Positions 50,778-59,437 of a stretch of 64,000 nt of DNA are shown piece after piece. Where the stretch lies: positions 2,201,857 to 2,265,856 of the forward strand of contig NZ_CP083985.1 of NCBI RefSeq assembly GCF_020172665.1. Reading direction: 5' to 3'. Position 1 is the first letter of the stretch. Each line of letters begins with the position of its first letter. A program made the translations under genes and the position numbers. This stretch comes from [Mycobacterium] zoologicum (GTDB lineage: Bacteria; Actinomycetota; Actinomycetes; Mycobacteriales; Mycobacteriaceae). A model generated the notes under the pieces. It was not told the origin of the DNA. It did no database searches and worked only from the letters and a program-made list of their open reading frames with translations.

Positions 50778-51089
50778 ATGTCGGTGCTGGTTGCGTTCTC
50801 GGTCACCCCACTCGGTGTCGGCGAGGGAGTCGGGGAGATCGTCGCCGAGGCGGTCCGGGTGGTCCGCGAGTCCGGGCTGCCCAATCACACCGATGCCATG
50901 TTCACCGTCATCGAAGGCGACGACTGGGCGCAGGTGATGGCCGTGGTGCAGCGGGCGGTGGAAGCCGTGGCCGCCCGGTCCCCGAGGGTGAGCACCGTGA
51001 TCAAGGCGGACCTTCGGGCGGGAGCGGTCGACGCGATGAACGCCAAGGTCGCGTCGGTGGAGCGACACCTGGCCGCGCCTTCTAGGTGA
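50778..51089 (+). CDS. MTH1187/YkoF-type thiamine-binding-like protein (Rv1898-like)
   Basis: 103 residues: [36 protein letters not shown] in outline, with the ferredoxin-like fold and [20 protein letters not shown]. Members bind thiamine-like ligands. ATG 50778 follows GAGGCAG. Overlaps the 3' end of the convergent dipeptidase by 8 bp. Confidence 0.82.
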   Translation: MSVLVAFSVTPLGVGEGVGEIVAEAVRVVRESGLPNHTDAMFTVIEGDDWAQVMAVVQRAVEAVAARSPRVSTVIKADLRAGAVDAMNAKVASVERHLAAPSR

Positions 51090-51723
51090 CCGGAACGTCG
51101 AGAATGGGGCGTCCCACCCCGGCGCCGGGGCCGTCGAAATGCCACCACTCGCCGGAGTAGACAGACAACCCGCCGGCGCCCATCGCCTCACGCAAGGCGG
51201 CACGTTCGGCCGTGGCGCGGGCGCTGATTCCGTCGGCGTATGCCGTTGCGGTCGGGGTGAAGTCGTCGAAGCCGGTGCCCATCTCAGCCAGGCGCCCCTG
51301 TTGATCGGCGGTCGTCACGTCGACGGATCGCCCGGTCTCGTGGCTGCGGGCCAGCGGGCCGGGCCGGGCCACCCAGTTCGGATTCGGCACCACCTGAAAC
51401 ATCCGCACCTGCACGTCGTGCGGTCGGTAGCAGTCCCAGAACACCAACCTCCGGCCCCGGGCGCGCAGCGCGCCGGCGGCCGCCGTCAAACCCGGGGCCA
51501 GCGACTCGTGCACCAGGCACCGGGCGTCGGACGGATACAGCTGTACACCGGTGAAGTTATTCGCGGTGGCATAGCGCAGGTCGATGATCGCGTCCGGCAC
51601 CGCGCTGCGGACGTCGACGAAACCGGCCGCGCGGGCCTGCGCCGACACCGGCGGGACGTCGGCGGCCGCGACACCGCAGCCGGTGACCAACCCCAAAAGC
51701 AGCACGGCGCTGATCATCCTCAT
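51082..51723 (-). CDS. M15D-type D-Ala-D-Ala dipeptidase lipoprotein (VanX/DdpX-like)
   Basis: 213 residues. Lipoprotein signal [16 protein letters not shown] with the cysteine at the end of the hydrophobic stretch. The zinc-peptidase motifs are [11 protein letters not shown] (SxHxxGxAxD form) and GEWWHF. VanX-like enzymes cleave D-Ala-D-Ala, which here suggests peptidoglycan recycling or stem peptide trimming at the envelope. The ATG overlaps the stop of yaaA. Confidence 0.88.
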   Translation of the reverse strand: MRMISAVLLLGLVTGCGVAAADVPPVSAQARAAGFVDVRSAVPDAIIDLRYATANNFTGVQLYPSDARCLVHESLAPGLTAAAGALRARGRRLVFWDCYRPHDVQVRMFQVVPNPNWVARPGPLARSHETGRSVDVTTADQQGRLAEMGTGFDDFTPTATAYADGISARATAERAALREAMGAGGLSVYSGEWWHFDGPGAGVGRPILDVPVT

Positions 51724-52466
51724 GCCGAGACCACCAGGGTCAGTTTCTGGCCGTCGCGCTCCACCCGCATCCCGGCCCGGCGCGCCACGGTGGCCACCGC
51801 CGCGGCATCGTCGGGTTCGGATCGGGTGGTGGCCAGCGCCCGCGCCAGTCGGCCCTTGTGCGCCTTGTTGAAATGGCTGACATTGACCCGACGGCCGTCG
51901 GCGTGCTCGGCCAGCACATCGACGCGCACCGCGCCGGGGATCTTCGCCAGGGACGCATAGGAACCCGACCTCAGGTCGACGACCAATTCCGCGGCGGCGA
52001 TCTTGGCCAGCACCGGTTCCAGCACCGGCCGCCAACGCCGGGCCAGGCCCGGCTGCCCGGGCAGCTTCGAACCCGCCGAAAGCCGGTAGGCCGGTACCTG
52101 ATCGGTCGCCCGCAGCAGTCCGAACAACGCTGAGCCGACGGCCAGCCGGGCGGTGGCGCGGGCAGCTGCCGCACCGCGCAGCGACTCGACGTCGAGCGCC
52201 TCGTAGAGCACGCCGGTGTAACGCTGGATCGCCGGCGCGGTGGCAGACGTGCGCAGCTGCGCGTTGCGCTCGATCTCGCCGTCCTGACCGGCCGACAACG
52301 CCAGGGCGAGCCGGCTGGCATCACGATCGGCGGCCAGCTCCACCAGCTCTCCGATCAGCGCGGCCCGCAGTTCGGTGAGTTCCGGGCAGCCCAGGCCGTC
52401 CAGTTCCAGCGGGCGGCCGTCGCCGCCGGTGCGTTTAGTCTCCGACGGGGGCAGCAACACGATCAC
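51720..52466 (-). CDS. yaaA: YaaA/UPF0246 family protein
   Basis: 248 residues from GTG 52466 with the start VIVLLPPSETK, and the KAHKGRLARALA segment. E. coli YaaA limits free iron during peroxide stress. The GTG overlaps the end of the PAP2 gene (4 bp) and its stop overlaps the dipeptidase start. Middle gene of a coupled trio. Confidence 0.9.
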   Translation of the reverse strand: MIVLLPPSETKRTGGDGRPLELDGLGCPELTELRAALIGELVELAADRDASRLALALSAGQDGEIERNAQLRTSATAPAIQRYTGVLYEALDVESLRGAAAARATARLAVGSALFGLLRATDQVPAYRLSAGSKLPGQPGLARRWRPVLEPVLAKIAAAELVVDLRSGSYASLAKIPGAVRVDVLAEHADGRRVNVSHFNKAHKGRLARALATTRSEPDDAAAVATVARRAGMRVERDGQKLTLVVSA

Positions 52467-52972
52467 AGCGCAGACGTTAACCGAGCGGCGGCGCTCACCA
52501 GCGCGGTGGCGAGCATCGCCGCCCCGACGGTGCCGGTGAGGTAGTGATAGCCGCAGGCCACCAGGCCGAGCATGCCCAGCGCGCTGAGCAGGACCGCCAG
52601 GCCCAGCGCCCACCGCCGGGCCATCCCGACACCGGCTGCCACCACCAGCATGCCCAGCGCCGAGACCAGCAGAGCGGTGTGACCGCTGGGATATTCCAGG
52701 TAGGGGCCGTTGTGACGATCGAAGAGCTGCTTGAGCCACTGGCCTGCGGCGGTGGCCACAAACGGGACGATCACCACCGCGGCGGCCAGCGGCCACTGCC
52801 GGCGGTACAGCGCGACCGCCAGGGACACCGCCGTCACCGCCAGCACCAGCCAGCCGCTGGTGAAGATCAACAGCCACCGTGGCTGCTCACCGAGGATCTT
52901 GTGGGTGCCGTGGCCGAACCAGGTGTCCAATGCCGTCGCGTCGTGGCCCACCGCCCAGCCCAGGGCCAGCAT
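52463..52972 (-). CDS. PAP2-family membrane phosphatase
   Basis: 169 residues from ATG 52972, with several transmembrane helices. The PAP2 motifs are KQLFDRHNGPYLEYPSGHTALL in outline (PSGHT) and GYHYLTGTVG. It probably dephosphorylates a lipid such as phosphatidate or undecaprenyl pyrophosphate. The frame stays open upstream for about 20 more codons (ending near LRWWPAIGLLA, helix-like), but no standard start is seen there; the true N-terminus may be longer. Confidence 0.83.
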   Translation of the reverse strand: MLALGWAVGHDATALDTWFGHGTHKILGEQPRWLLIFTSGWLVLAVTAVSLAVALYRRQWPLAAAVVIVPFVATAAGQWLKQLFDRHNGPYLEYPSGHTALLVSALGMLVVAAGVGMARRWALGLAVLLSALGMLGLVACGYHYLTGTVGAAMLATALVSAAARLTSAL

Positions 52973-53028
52973 CGCCAGTAGTCCGATCGCAGGCCACCAC
53001 CGCAGGGTGGCCGTGGCGGCGCGTCCTA

Positions 53029-53487
53029 TCAGGCCGACTTCTGGAACAACGGCAGAAGTGCCTGACGGCGCTGGTCGTTGCCGTCGGCCAGCGCGTGCAG
53101 CGCCTGGTCCACCGAGGGTGCGGTGGGGAACTTGGCGTCGTGGTCGAAGTCGCTGAGCAGCTCACCGACGGTGGTGCCCTCGATCAGCGTCCACTCCACG
53201 CCGGCGGCCCGGCAGTCACCGTCGATCACGCACAGCAGCCAGATGCCCGCGGAGGTGAACGCGGTGACCCCGCTCAGATCGAGCACCACCGGCTCCTTGG
53301 CCAGGACGTAGCGCCGGGCCTGTTCGCTGACCTGGTCCACATTGGCCGAATCGATCCGGCCCCGGATGGTGACGACGGTCGCGAGGTGCCGATAGTGCGC
53401 CCGGATCTGCGCGCCTCCGCATTCGATGACGGAATTGCGCTGCGAACCGATGTGCGACGTGCCCCGAGTGGTGATGGTGGTAGCCAT
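53029..53487 (-). CDS. STAS-domain anti-sigma factor antagonist-like protein (Rv1904-like)
   Basis: 152 residues. The STAS fold has VVTIRGRIDSANVDQVSEQ and the phosphorylation site region VLDLSGVTAFTSAGIWLL, where the Ser/Thr of TFTS is the expected target of an anti-sigma kinase. Role in sigma-factor control inferred. Upstream of the PAP2 gene on the same strand. Confidence 0.85.
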   Translation of the reverse strand: MATTITTRGTSHIGSQRNSVIECGGAQIRAHYRHLATVVTIRGRIDSANVDQVSEQARRYVLAKEPVVLDLSGVTAFTSAGIWLLCVIDGDCRAAGVEWTLIEGTTVGELLSDFDHDAKFPTAPSVDQALHALADGNDQRRQALLPLFQKSA

Positions 53488-53588
53488 GCCCAGCCCCCGC
53501 TTCCGATGTGTGATCGCGGTCGGCGGTCGGGCCGGCCTCGATGTTTCCCGAGGTTAGGCGGCGAAGTTAAGGCCATATGGGCGGCCGA

Positions 53589-55544
53589 TTAACGCTTTGG
53601 TGAGATATCGAACGCCTCAGTGGTCCCGGTGAACGCGCTGATCCGGCCGTTGGTGGCCCGCGAGTCGCCCTGGTAACGCAGCCGATAGCGGCCCGCGGCC
53701 ACGTCGGAGGGCACCCTCCACGTCACGGTGATCGACGAACGGCGGCGGGCGGTCCGATCCCACCGAAAGGTCGTCGACCAGTCGCCGTCGTCGGCAACGG
53801 TGCTCCACTCGTCGCCGGTTTCGCGCTCCACCCGCAGGTAGGTGCTGCCGCGACGTAGGTCGTTGTTGGGGTGGGCGCCGGCGAACACCGCCCGCACGGT
53901 GTCCCCGGGCTGGTAGCGGGCCCTCGGCGCCTGTAGGACGTCGCCGAACCGGTGGCCGGTGGCCGGTTCGTCCGGGACCGCCGCGCGGCGGCGGGATCTG
54001 CGCTTGCGTGAGGGCTCTATGGGGACCTGCCCCGCCGGGGCGGGGCGGCCGTCGCGCATCGCGGTGGCGAGGTCGGCCGCAACCTGCTGCAGGGCTGCCA
54101 GCTCCCATCGGCCGAACATGGTGCTGCCGCCCTCGTAACGCTGGTCCTCGTACTCCTGCGGCGTGGTGACATAGTGCAGATAGCCGTTGCTGTACCCGGC
54201 TACGAGCACCTGCTGCAGTTGGGCACCTACGATCTCGGCGACGGTGCGGCGCAACCGCAGTCCGGCCACGATGGTCACCTCGGCGGGAACTCCGATCAGA
54301 TAGAGCTGCCCGACGCGCAACAACTGAATCGGCCCGCCGGTGGGCATCAACGACAGTGCCTTGTTCAGCCGATTGCCCGGCGCCGCCGGCAACTTCGGGG
54401 CGTGTGCGTCGCGCAACCGCGGCGAGAGCCGATACACCGTGGTGGCGGCCAGCCAGTCGACGATGCGGCTGCGGCCCTGCTTGACCAGCGGGTGCAGCGG
54501 GCCGGGGCCTTCGTCGGTACCGGCCAGCGCTGCCGCACCTGCGAGCACCGGCCCGGTGCGGTGAGGGCGGCCGTCGCCGGTGAACTCGGGCCGGACCTCG
54601 AAATCGGACAGGTCGACGTAGGTGGCAAGTGCGTCGACGCCGCCGCTGACCTCGGTGCCGTGGCCGACGGTCAGGTCGACGGCCGCGGTGGCCTGGCGGG
54701 CGCCGATGATCCGGGTGTTGGCGAATTCGTCCTCGGTGGGCCCGCTGCCCGGGCGGTGATTGAGGTTCGGCGACATGTCCCCGCTATTGGTCTGGGCGAA
54801 CGCCGCGATGAACTCGGGAGGTTCGGTCGCCAGGTAGTCGACCTGATGGTCGAGGCGCTCCCACTGGTAGGCGGCATAGCCCTTGTTGTCGCCACTGATC
54901 AGGGTGTTGCGGTTGGTCATGGACGTGCCGTGGGTAGCGAACCAGTTCACCGCGCCGACCAGGCGGCCATCGCGTTCGATGCGCAGCAGTGTGGTCTGCG
55001 GGTCGATCTGGTCGGGGAAGTGGGCACGATCGGCCTCGGGGTTGCGGGCGAACGCCGACGGTGAGCGGTTGCTGCTGGCGTCGTGCAGCCGCCCGAACGC
55101 CAGGCTCAAGGAGGCCGGCGCGAGGTCGGCGTGCGCACGGGTCACCGCCTCGCAGATGCCGTCGACGATCGCGCCGAACGTCTGCGGCCGAAAGCCTCCG
55201 GTGTTGGAGTTGTAGATCCTGTGGTCGGCGTAACCGCCTGGGCCGCAATGAGTATGCGTCGCGGTGAGCATCACGTTGCGGTACGTGTAGAGCTTGCCGT
55301 AGTCGGCCCCGAGACGCCCGAGCACCTCGCGATGGATGCTTTCCAGCAGCAGCGGCACCTCGCAGACCACCAGCAGGATCCGGTTGTCGGTCGCGTTGTC
55401 GGCGATCACGAACGCCCGCGCGCGCAACCGGTTGTGCAGGCCGGTGGTCTGCTGCGCGGCCACGCCATAGCCGAGCATTCCGCATTCGGCCGCCTCGCCG
55501 GTGATGTCGGCGATCCCGCGTCCCACCCGATACTCGTCTGACAT
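53589..55544 (-). CDS. Neutral/alkaline ceramidase (Rv0669c-like)
   Basis: 651 residues from ATG 55544. Zinc ligands are in TATHTHCGPGGY, and the nucleophile motif is TNSGDMSPN. The C-terminal immunoglobulin-like domain (from about RYQPGDTVRAVFAGAHPNNDL) completes the ceramidase architecture. It hydrolyses ceramide to sphingosine and fatty acid, a substrate that comes from hosts rather than mycobacteria. No signal peptide is obvious at ATG 55544; 15 further codons are open upstream. Confidence 0.9.
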   Translation of the reverse strand: MSDEYRVGRGIADITGEAAECGMLGYGVAAQQTTGLHNRLRARAFVIADNATDNRILLVVCEVPLLLESIHREVLGRLGADYGKLYTYRNVMLTATHTHCGPGGYADHRIYNSNTGGFRPQTFGAIVDGICEAVTRAHADLAPASLSLAFGRLHDASSNRSPSAFARNPEADRAHFPDQIDPQTTLLRIERDGRLVGAVNWFATHGTSMTNRNTLISGDNKGYAAYQWERLDHQVDYLATEPPEFIAAFAQTNSGDMSPNLNHRPGSGPTEDEFANTRIIGARQATAAVDLTVGHGTEVSGGVDALATYVDLSDFEVRPEFTGDGRPHRTGPVLAGAAALAGTDEGPGPLHPLVKQGRSRIVDWLAATTVYRLSPRLRDAHAPKLPAAPGNRLNKALSLMPTGGPIQLLRVGQLYLIGVPAEVTIVAGLRLRRTVAEIVGAQLQQVLVAGYSNGYLHYVTTPQEYEDQRYEGGSTMFGRWELAALQQVAADLATAMRDGRPAPAGQVPIEPSRKRRSRRRAAVPDEPATGHRFGDVLQAPRARYQPGDTVRAVFAGAHPNNDLRRGSTYLRVERETGDEWSTVADDGDWSTTFRWDRTARRRSSITVTWRVPSDVAAGRYRLRYQGDSRATNGRISAFTGTTEAFDISPKR

Positions 55545-55673
55545 CCCGCAAGTATGGTCAACGGGCCACCAACACGGAAGGCCGCCCACTCGTCGATGAC
55601 TGTGTCGAGACCAGGGCCGCTGCTAGTCTCCCAAGGCAGTCCCTGACAGTGAAGCCCCCGGCGAAAGAGTGTT

Positions 55674-56900
55674 GTGCGTAGCGGAGAGATCAAGGCCCTC
55701 ACCGGGCTGCGCATCATCGCCGCGGTGTGGGTGGTGCTGTTTCACTTCCGCCCGTTGCTGCGACTGGCCTCGCCGGCCTTCGCCGACGCGATGGCCCCGA
55801 TCCTCGACCGCGGGGCCCAGGGCGTCGATCTGTTCTTCATCCTCAGCGGGTTCGTGCTGACCTGGAACTACCTCGAACGGATGGGGGAGTCGTTCTCGGC
55901 GCGTGCCACCGTGCACTTCCTGTGGCTGCGGCTGGCGCGGGTCTGGCCGATCTATCTGGTCACGCTGCACCTGGCACTGGTGTGGGTGATCTTCACGCTG
56001 CACGTCGGGCATGTGCCGACCGAGGACCTCAGCCGGCTGACAGCCATCAGCTACGTGCGCCAGGTCCTGTTGGTGCAGTTGTGGTTCGAGCCGTTCTTCG
56101 ACGGATCCAGCTGGGACGGGCCCGCCTGGTCCATCAGTGCCGAGTGGCTGGCCTATCTGTTGTTCGGTGTGCTGATCCTGGTGGTCTACCGGATGATGCG
56201 AGTGACGTCGGCGCGCTCGCTGGCGGCGCTGGCGGTCGGCGCCTCGCTGCCGCCGCTGTTGCTACTTCTGGTGACCGGCCAGTTCTACACGCCGTGGAGC
56301 TGGCTGCCGCGCATCGTCATGCAATTCACCGCGGGTGCGCTGGCCTGTGCCGCGGTCCGGAAGATGGTGCCGTCACAGCGATCCCGCTCCGTCGCCGGAT
56401 TCGGTTCGGCACTGCTGATCGCAGCGATGGTCGGTGTTCTGTACTACTTCGACGCGCATCCGATCTCGGGGATCTATGACAGCAGCGGACTGGTCGACGT
56501 GCTGTTCGTTCCGTTGGTCATGGCGCTGGCGATCGGTACCGGCAGCCTGCCGGCGGTGTTGTCCACCCGGCTGATGGTCTACGGCGGGCAGATCTCGTTT
56601 GCGCTGTATATGGTTCACGAGCTGGTGCACACGTCGTGGAATTGGGCCGCAATACAATTCGAGGTCGTGCTGAACGAAGGGGACACCGCGGCCAAGTGGA
56701 TGGTCGCCGGACTGCTGGTGGTGGCGACGGTGCTGTCGATGCTGCTGTTCCACGGTGTTGAGGAGCCGGCGCGCCGCTGGATGCGCAAGATGATCGGTGC
56801 CCGGCCCGCGACGGCCCAGGTGATGCCCACCGAGGACCCGCTGGCCGTCAAAGAAGTCCTCGACGAACGCACCGTCGCAGTACCGGTCAGTGTGCGCTGA
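55674..56900 (+). CDS. Acyltransferase-3 (OafA/YrhL-type) membrane protein
   Basis: 408 residues, GTG start. About ten transmembrane helices; ALTGLRIIAAVWVVLFHF carries the conserved His, and FFILSGFVLTWNY and WSISAEWLAYL are typical. It transfers acyl groups to envelope glycans. An SGNH protein follows 18 bp later, a common pairing. Confidence 0.87.
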   Translation: MRSGEIKALTGLRIIAAVWVVLFHFRPLLRLASPAFADAMAPILDRGAQGVDLFFILSGFVLTWNYLERMGESFSARATVHFLWLRLARVWPIYLVTLHLALVWVIFTLHVGHVPTEDLSRLTAISYVRQVLLVQLWFEPFFDGSSWDGPAWSISAEWLAYLLFGVLILVVYRMMRVTSARSLAALAVGASLPPLLLLLVTGQFYTPWSWLPRIVMQFTAGALACAAVRKMVPSQRSRSVAGFGSALLIAAMVGVLYYFDAHPISGIYDSSGLVDVLFVPLVMALAIGTGSLPAVLSTRLMVYGGQISFALYMVHELVHTSWNWAAIQFEVVLNEGDTAAKWMVAGLLVVATVLSMLLFHGVEEPARRWMRKMIGARPATAQVMPTEDPLAVKEVLDERTVAVPVSVR

Positions 56901-56918
56901 GGCTCGGGGAGGACAGCT

Positions 56919-57632
56919 GTGAATGGGGTGCGGACATTCGGTGTCTGCCTGATGGCCGTGGTCATCGCGACTGTGGTGGGGACCGGCTGCCTGGCCCGGG
57001 ATCGCGAGCCGGCCCGCCACTACGAGACGGTGCCGTTGAGCGCGTCGCCCACCCGGATCGCGGTGATCGGTGACTCCTACACGGCTGGGTATGAGAACAG
57101 CGGCCGCGGTGCGGCGAACTGGACTTCACGTGCCTGGAAGACCTTGGCGGGCCGCGGGGTGTACGTCGCCGCCGACGTGGCCGCCGAAGGCGGTGCCGGG
57201 TACGGCGTGCCCGGCAACCACGGCAGCCTCTACGGAGACCTGACCGCGCGTGCGGTGCAACCCGACGACGCGCTGGTGGTGTTCTTCGGCTCACGCAACG
57301 ACCAGGACGTCGACCCGGGCCAGCTGACCCGATTGGTCGCCGACACCCTCGGCCTGGCCCACAGGACCGTACCGACAGCTCGGATGCTCGTAATCGGGCC
57401 CGCGTGGCCCACCCCCGACATTCCGGTCAACGTGTGGCGGATCCGCGACATCCTCAACAACGAGGCTCACTTCGTCGGGGCGGACTTCGTGGACCCGCTC
57501 GCCGAAGGCTGGTTCGCGGGCCGGCCCGAGCTGATCGGCCCGGACGGCGTGCACCCGACCGACGCCGGGCATGCCTACATGGCCGACAAGATCGCGCCGT
57601 TGATCGCCAGCCAACTGCCCAAGCGGACCTGA
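56919..57632 (+). CDS. SGNH/GDSL hydrolase, probable lipoprotein
   Basis: 237 residues from GTG 56919. A lipobox-like VVGTGC ends the hydrophobic segment. The SGNH blocks are VIGDSYTAGY, GNHGS, FFGSRND and the C-terminal DGVHPTDAGH with catalytic Asp and His. Together with the preceding acyltransferase it could add or remove acyl groups on a cell-wall sugar. Confidence 0.87.
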   Translation: MNGVRTFGVCLMAVVIATVVGTGCLARDREPARHYETVPLSASPTRIAVIGDSYTAGYENSGRGAANWTSRAWKTLAGRGVYVAADVAAEGGAGYGVPGNHGSLYGDLTARAVQPDDALVVFFGSRNDQDVDPGQLTRLVADTLGLAHRTVPTARMLVIGPAWPTPDIPVNVWRIRDILNNEAHFVGADFVDPLAEGWFAGRPELIGPDGVHPTDAGHAYMADKIAPLIASQLPKRT

Positions 57633-57676
57633 CCCAATACCGTCCGGATCTCGCTCTAGCCCAGGAAGATTGACGG

Positions 57677-58663
57677 ATGAACACGATGCGGGTGCTGGTC
57701 ACCGGTGGAACCGGATTCGTCGGCGGCTGGACGGCCAAGGCGATCGCCGACGCTGGGCACCGGGTGCGGTTCCTGGTTCGCAATCCCGCCGGTCTGACCA
57801 CCAGCGTCGAACGGCTCGGCGTCGACGTATCCGATCATGTGGTCGGCGATATCACCGACGCCGACGCGGTGCGACGCGCGCTGGACGGCTGCGACGCCGT
57901 CGTACACGCCGCGGCACTGGTGGCCACCGACCCGCGCCAGAACGAGCGGATGATGACCACCAACTCCGATGGCGCACACAACGTGCTGGGCGGCGCGGTC
58001 GAATTCGGACTGGACCCGATCATCCACGTCTCGAGCTTCACCGCGCTGTTCCACCCCGGCCTGCGCACTCTGCGGGCGGACCTGCCGGTGGCGGGCGGAT
58101 CCGACGGCTACGGCCAGTCCAAGGCCCGCGAGGAAAGCTATGTGCGCGGCCTGCAGGAGGCCGGCGCCCCGGTGAACATCACCTATCCGGGCATGGTGCT
58201 CGGCCCGCCGGTCGGCGATCGATACGGCGAGGCAGGCGAGGGGGTGCGGGCCGCACTGAGCATGCACGTCATCCCCGGTCGGGGCGCGGCGTGGCTGATC
58301 GTCGACGTGCGTGACCTGGCAGCGTTACACGTCGCGCTGCTCGAACCCGGCCGGGGCCCGCGGCGTTACATGGCCGGCGGCCACCGGGTACCGGCCGGCC
58401 GGCTTGCGGGCCTGCTCGGCGCGGTGTCCGGTTCGCCGATGGTCGCCCTGCCGGTGCCCGATGTCGCGTTGCGCTGGGCTGGACGAATCTTGGATCAGGC
58501 CGAACGCGTCCTGCCGATCTCCACGCCTTTCACCGAGGCCGGCATGCAGTACTACACCCAAATGCCGGCCTCTGATGACTCACCGGCCGAACGTGACTTC
58601 GGTGTCATCCTGCGCGATCCGCGGGAGACGCTGGCCGATACGGTGGCGGCGATCCGCGGTTGA
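57677..58663 (+). CDS. NAD-dependent epimerase/dehydratase family protein
   Basis: 328 residues. Rossmann motif VLVTGGTGFVGGWTAKAI, extended-SDR Asp at VHAAALVATDP, and catalytic Tyr/Lys in GYGQSKAREE. The substrate is unknown (steroid or sugar). The stop is directly followed by the AraC relic. Confidence 0.86.
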   Translation: MNTMRVLVTGGTGFVGGWTAKAIADAGHRVRFLVRNPAGLTTSVERLGVDVSDHVVGDITDADAVRRALDGCDAVVHAAALVATDPRQNERMMTTNSDGAHNVLGGAVEFGLDPIIHVSSFTALFHPGLRTLRADLPVAGGSDGYGQSKAREESYVRGLQEAGAPVNITYPGMVLGPPVGDRYGEAGEGVRAALSMHVIPGRGAAWLIVDVRDLAALHVALLEPGRGPRRYMAGGHRVPAGRLAGLLGAVSGSPMVALPVPDVALRWAGRILDQAERVLPISTPFTEAGMQYYTQMPASDDSPAERDFGVILRDPRETLADTVAAIRG

Positions 58664-58741
58664 TCACCCGCTGGTTCGGAACCTGTCTCGATAGGCCTTC
58701 GGTGCGATGCCGAGGTGATTGACGAATACCCGCCGATTCGA
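58664..58741 (-). pseudogene. C-terminal fragment of an AraC-family regulator
   Basis: About 25 codons read on the minus strand: RRVFVNHLGIAPKAYRDRFR plus a stop. This is the typical tail of an AraC/GlxA helix-turn-helix domain (consensus like FRRxLGxSPxxYRxRF). Upstream on the same strand lies the unrelated HD gene read in the other direction, so the rest is gone. Evidence is short; a coincidence is possible but the match to the family tail is good. Confidence 0.5.
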
Positions 58742-58756
58742 AAGGAGAGCGCAGAT

Positions 58757-59404
58757 ATGACCGATCTTGTTGACACCATCGCCGGAGTCTCGGTTCCCGA
58801 CACGCCGCTGGCGCGCGAGGTGACCGAGTACATCCGCGATATCGAAGACGACCTGCTCTACCACCATTCCCGCCGGGTGTTCTTCTTCGGTGCGCTGCAG
58901 GGCCTCCGGCGCGGATTGACCCCGGACTTGGAACTGCTCTACGTGGGCGCGATGTTTCACGATCTGGGTCTGACCGAGCGCTACCGCGACTCCGCGCTGC
59001 GATTCGAGGTCGACGGTGCCAATGCGGCCCGCGACTTCCTGCTGCAGCGCGGAGCCGACGAATCCGACGCCCGCAAGGTCTGGCTCGGCATCGCGCTGCA
59101 CACCACCCCGGGGGTGCCGGAATTCCTCGACCCCGAGGTGGCCTTGGTCACCGCCGGGGTGGAGACCGACGTCCTCGGCATCGGCCGCGACGACCTGGCC
59201 ACCGACTCGCTGGCCGCCGTGACCGCCGCGCATCCGCGACCCGATTTCAAACATCGCATCCTGCGAGCCTTCACCGAAGGCGTTCGGTACCGCCCGGACA
59301 CCACCTTCGGCACCGTGAACGCCGACGTGCTCGCGCACTGCGATCCGTCGTTCGTCCGCGGCGATTTCGTCGAGACCATCCTGGGCAACAGCTGGCCCGA
59401 GTAG
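58757..59404 (+). CDS. HD-domain metal-dependent phosphohydrolase-like protein
   Basis: 215 residues from ATG 58757, preceded by AAAGGAGAG. HD signature: YHHSRRVFFFGAL, FHDLGL and D in the C-terminal GIALHTTPG region; it resembles cyanamide hydratase-type HD proteins. Substrate unknown. Confidence 0.82.
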   Translation: MTDLVDTIAGVSVPDTPLAREVTEYIRDIEDDLLYHHSRRVFFFGALQGLRRGLTPDLELLYVGAMFHDLGLTERYRDSALRFEVDGANAARDFLLQRGADESDARKVWLGIALHTTPGVPEFLDPEVALVTAGVETDVLGIGRDDLATDSLAAVTAAHPRPDFKHRILRAFTEGVRYRPDTTFGTVNADVLAHCDPSFVRGDFVETILGNSWPE

Positions 59405-59437
59405 CCGGGGCCGCTCACCACTGGGGCGAGCGGAGGG

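Noticed and set aside
51082..51723. VanX-like gene as evidence of a vancomycin-resistance cluster.
   Set aside because: No VanH, VanA or VanR/S-like genes are nearby; it is coupled to housekeeping-type genes.
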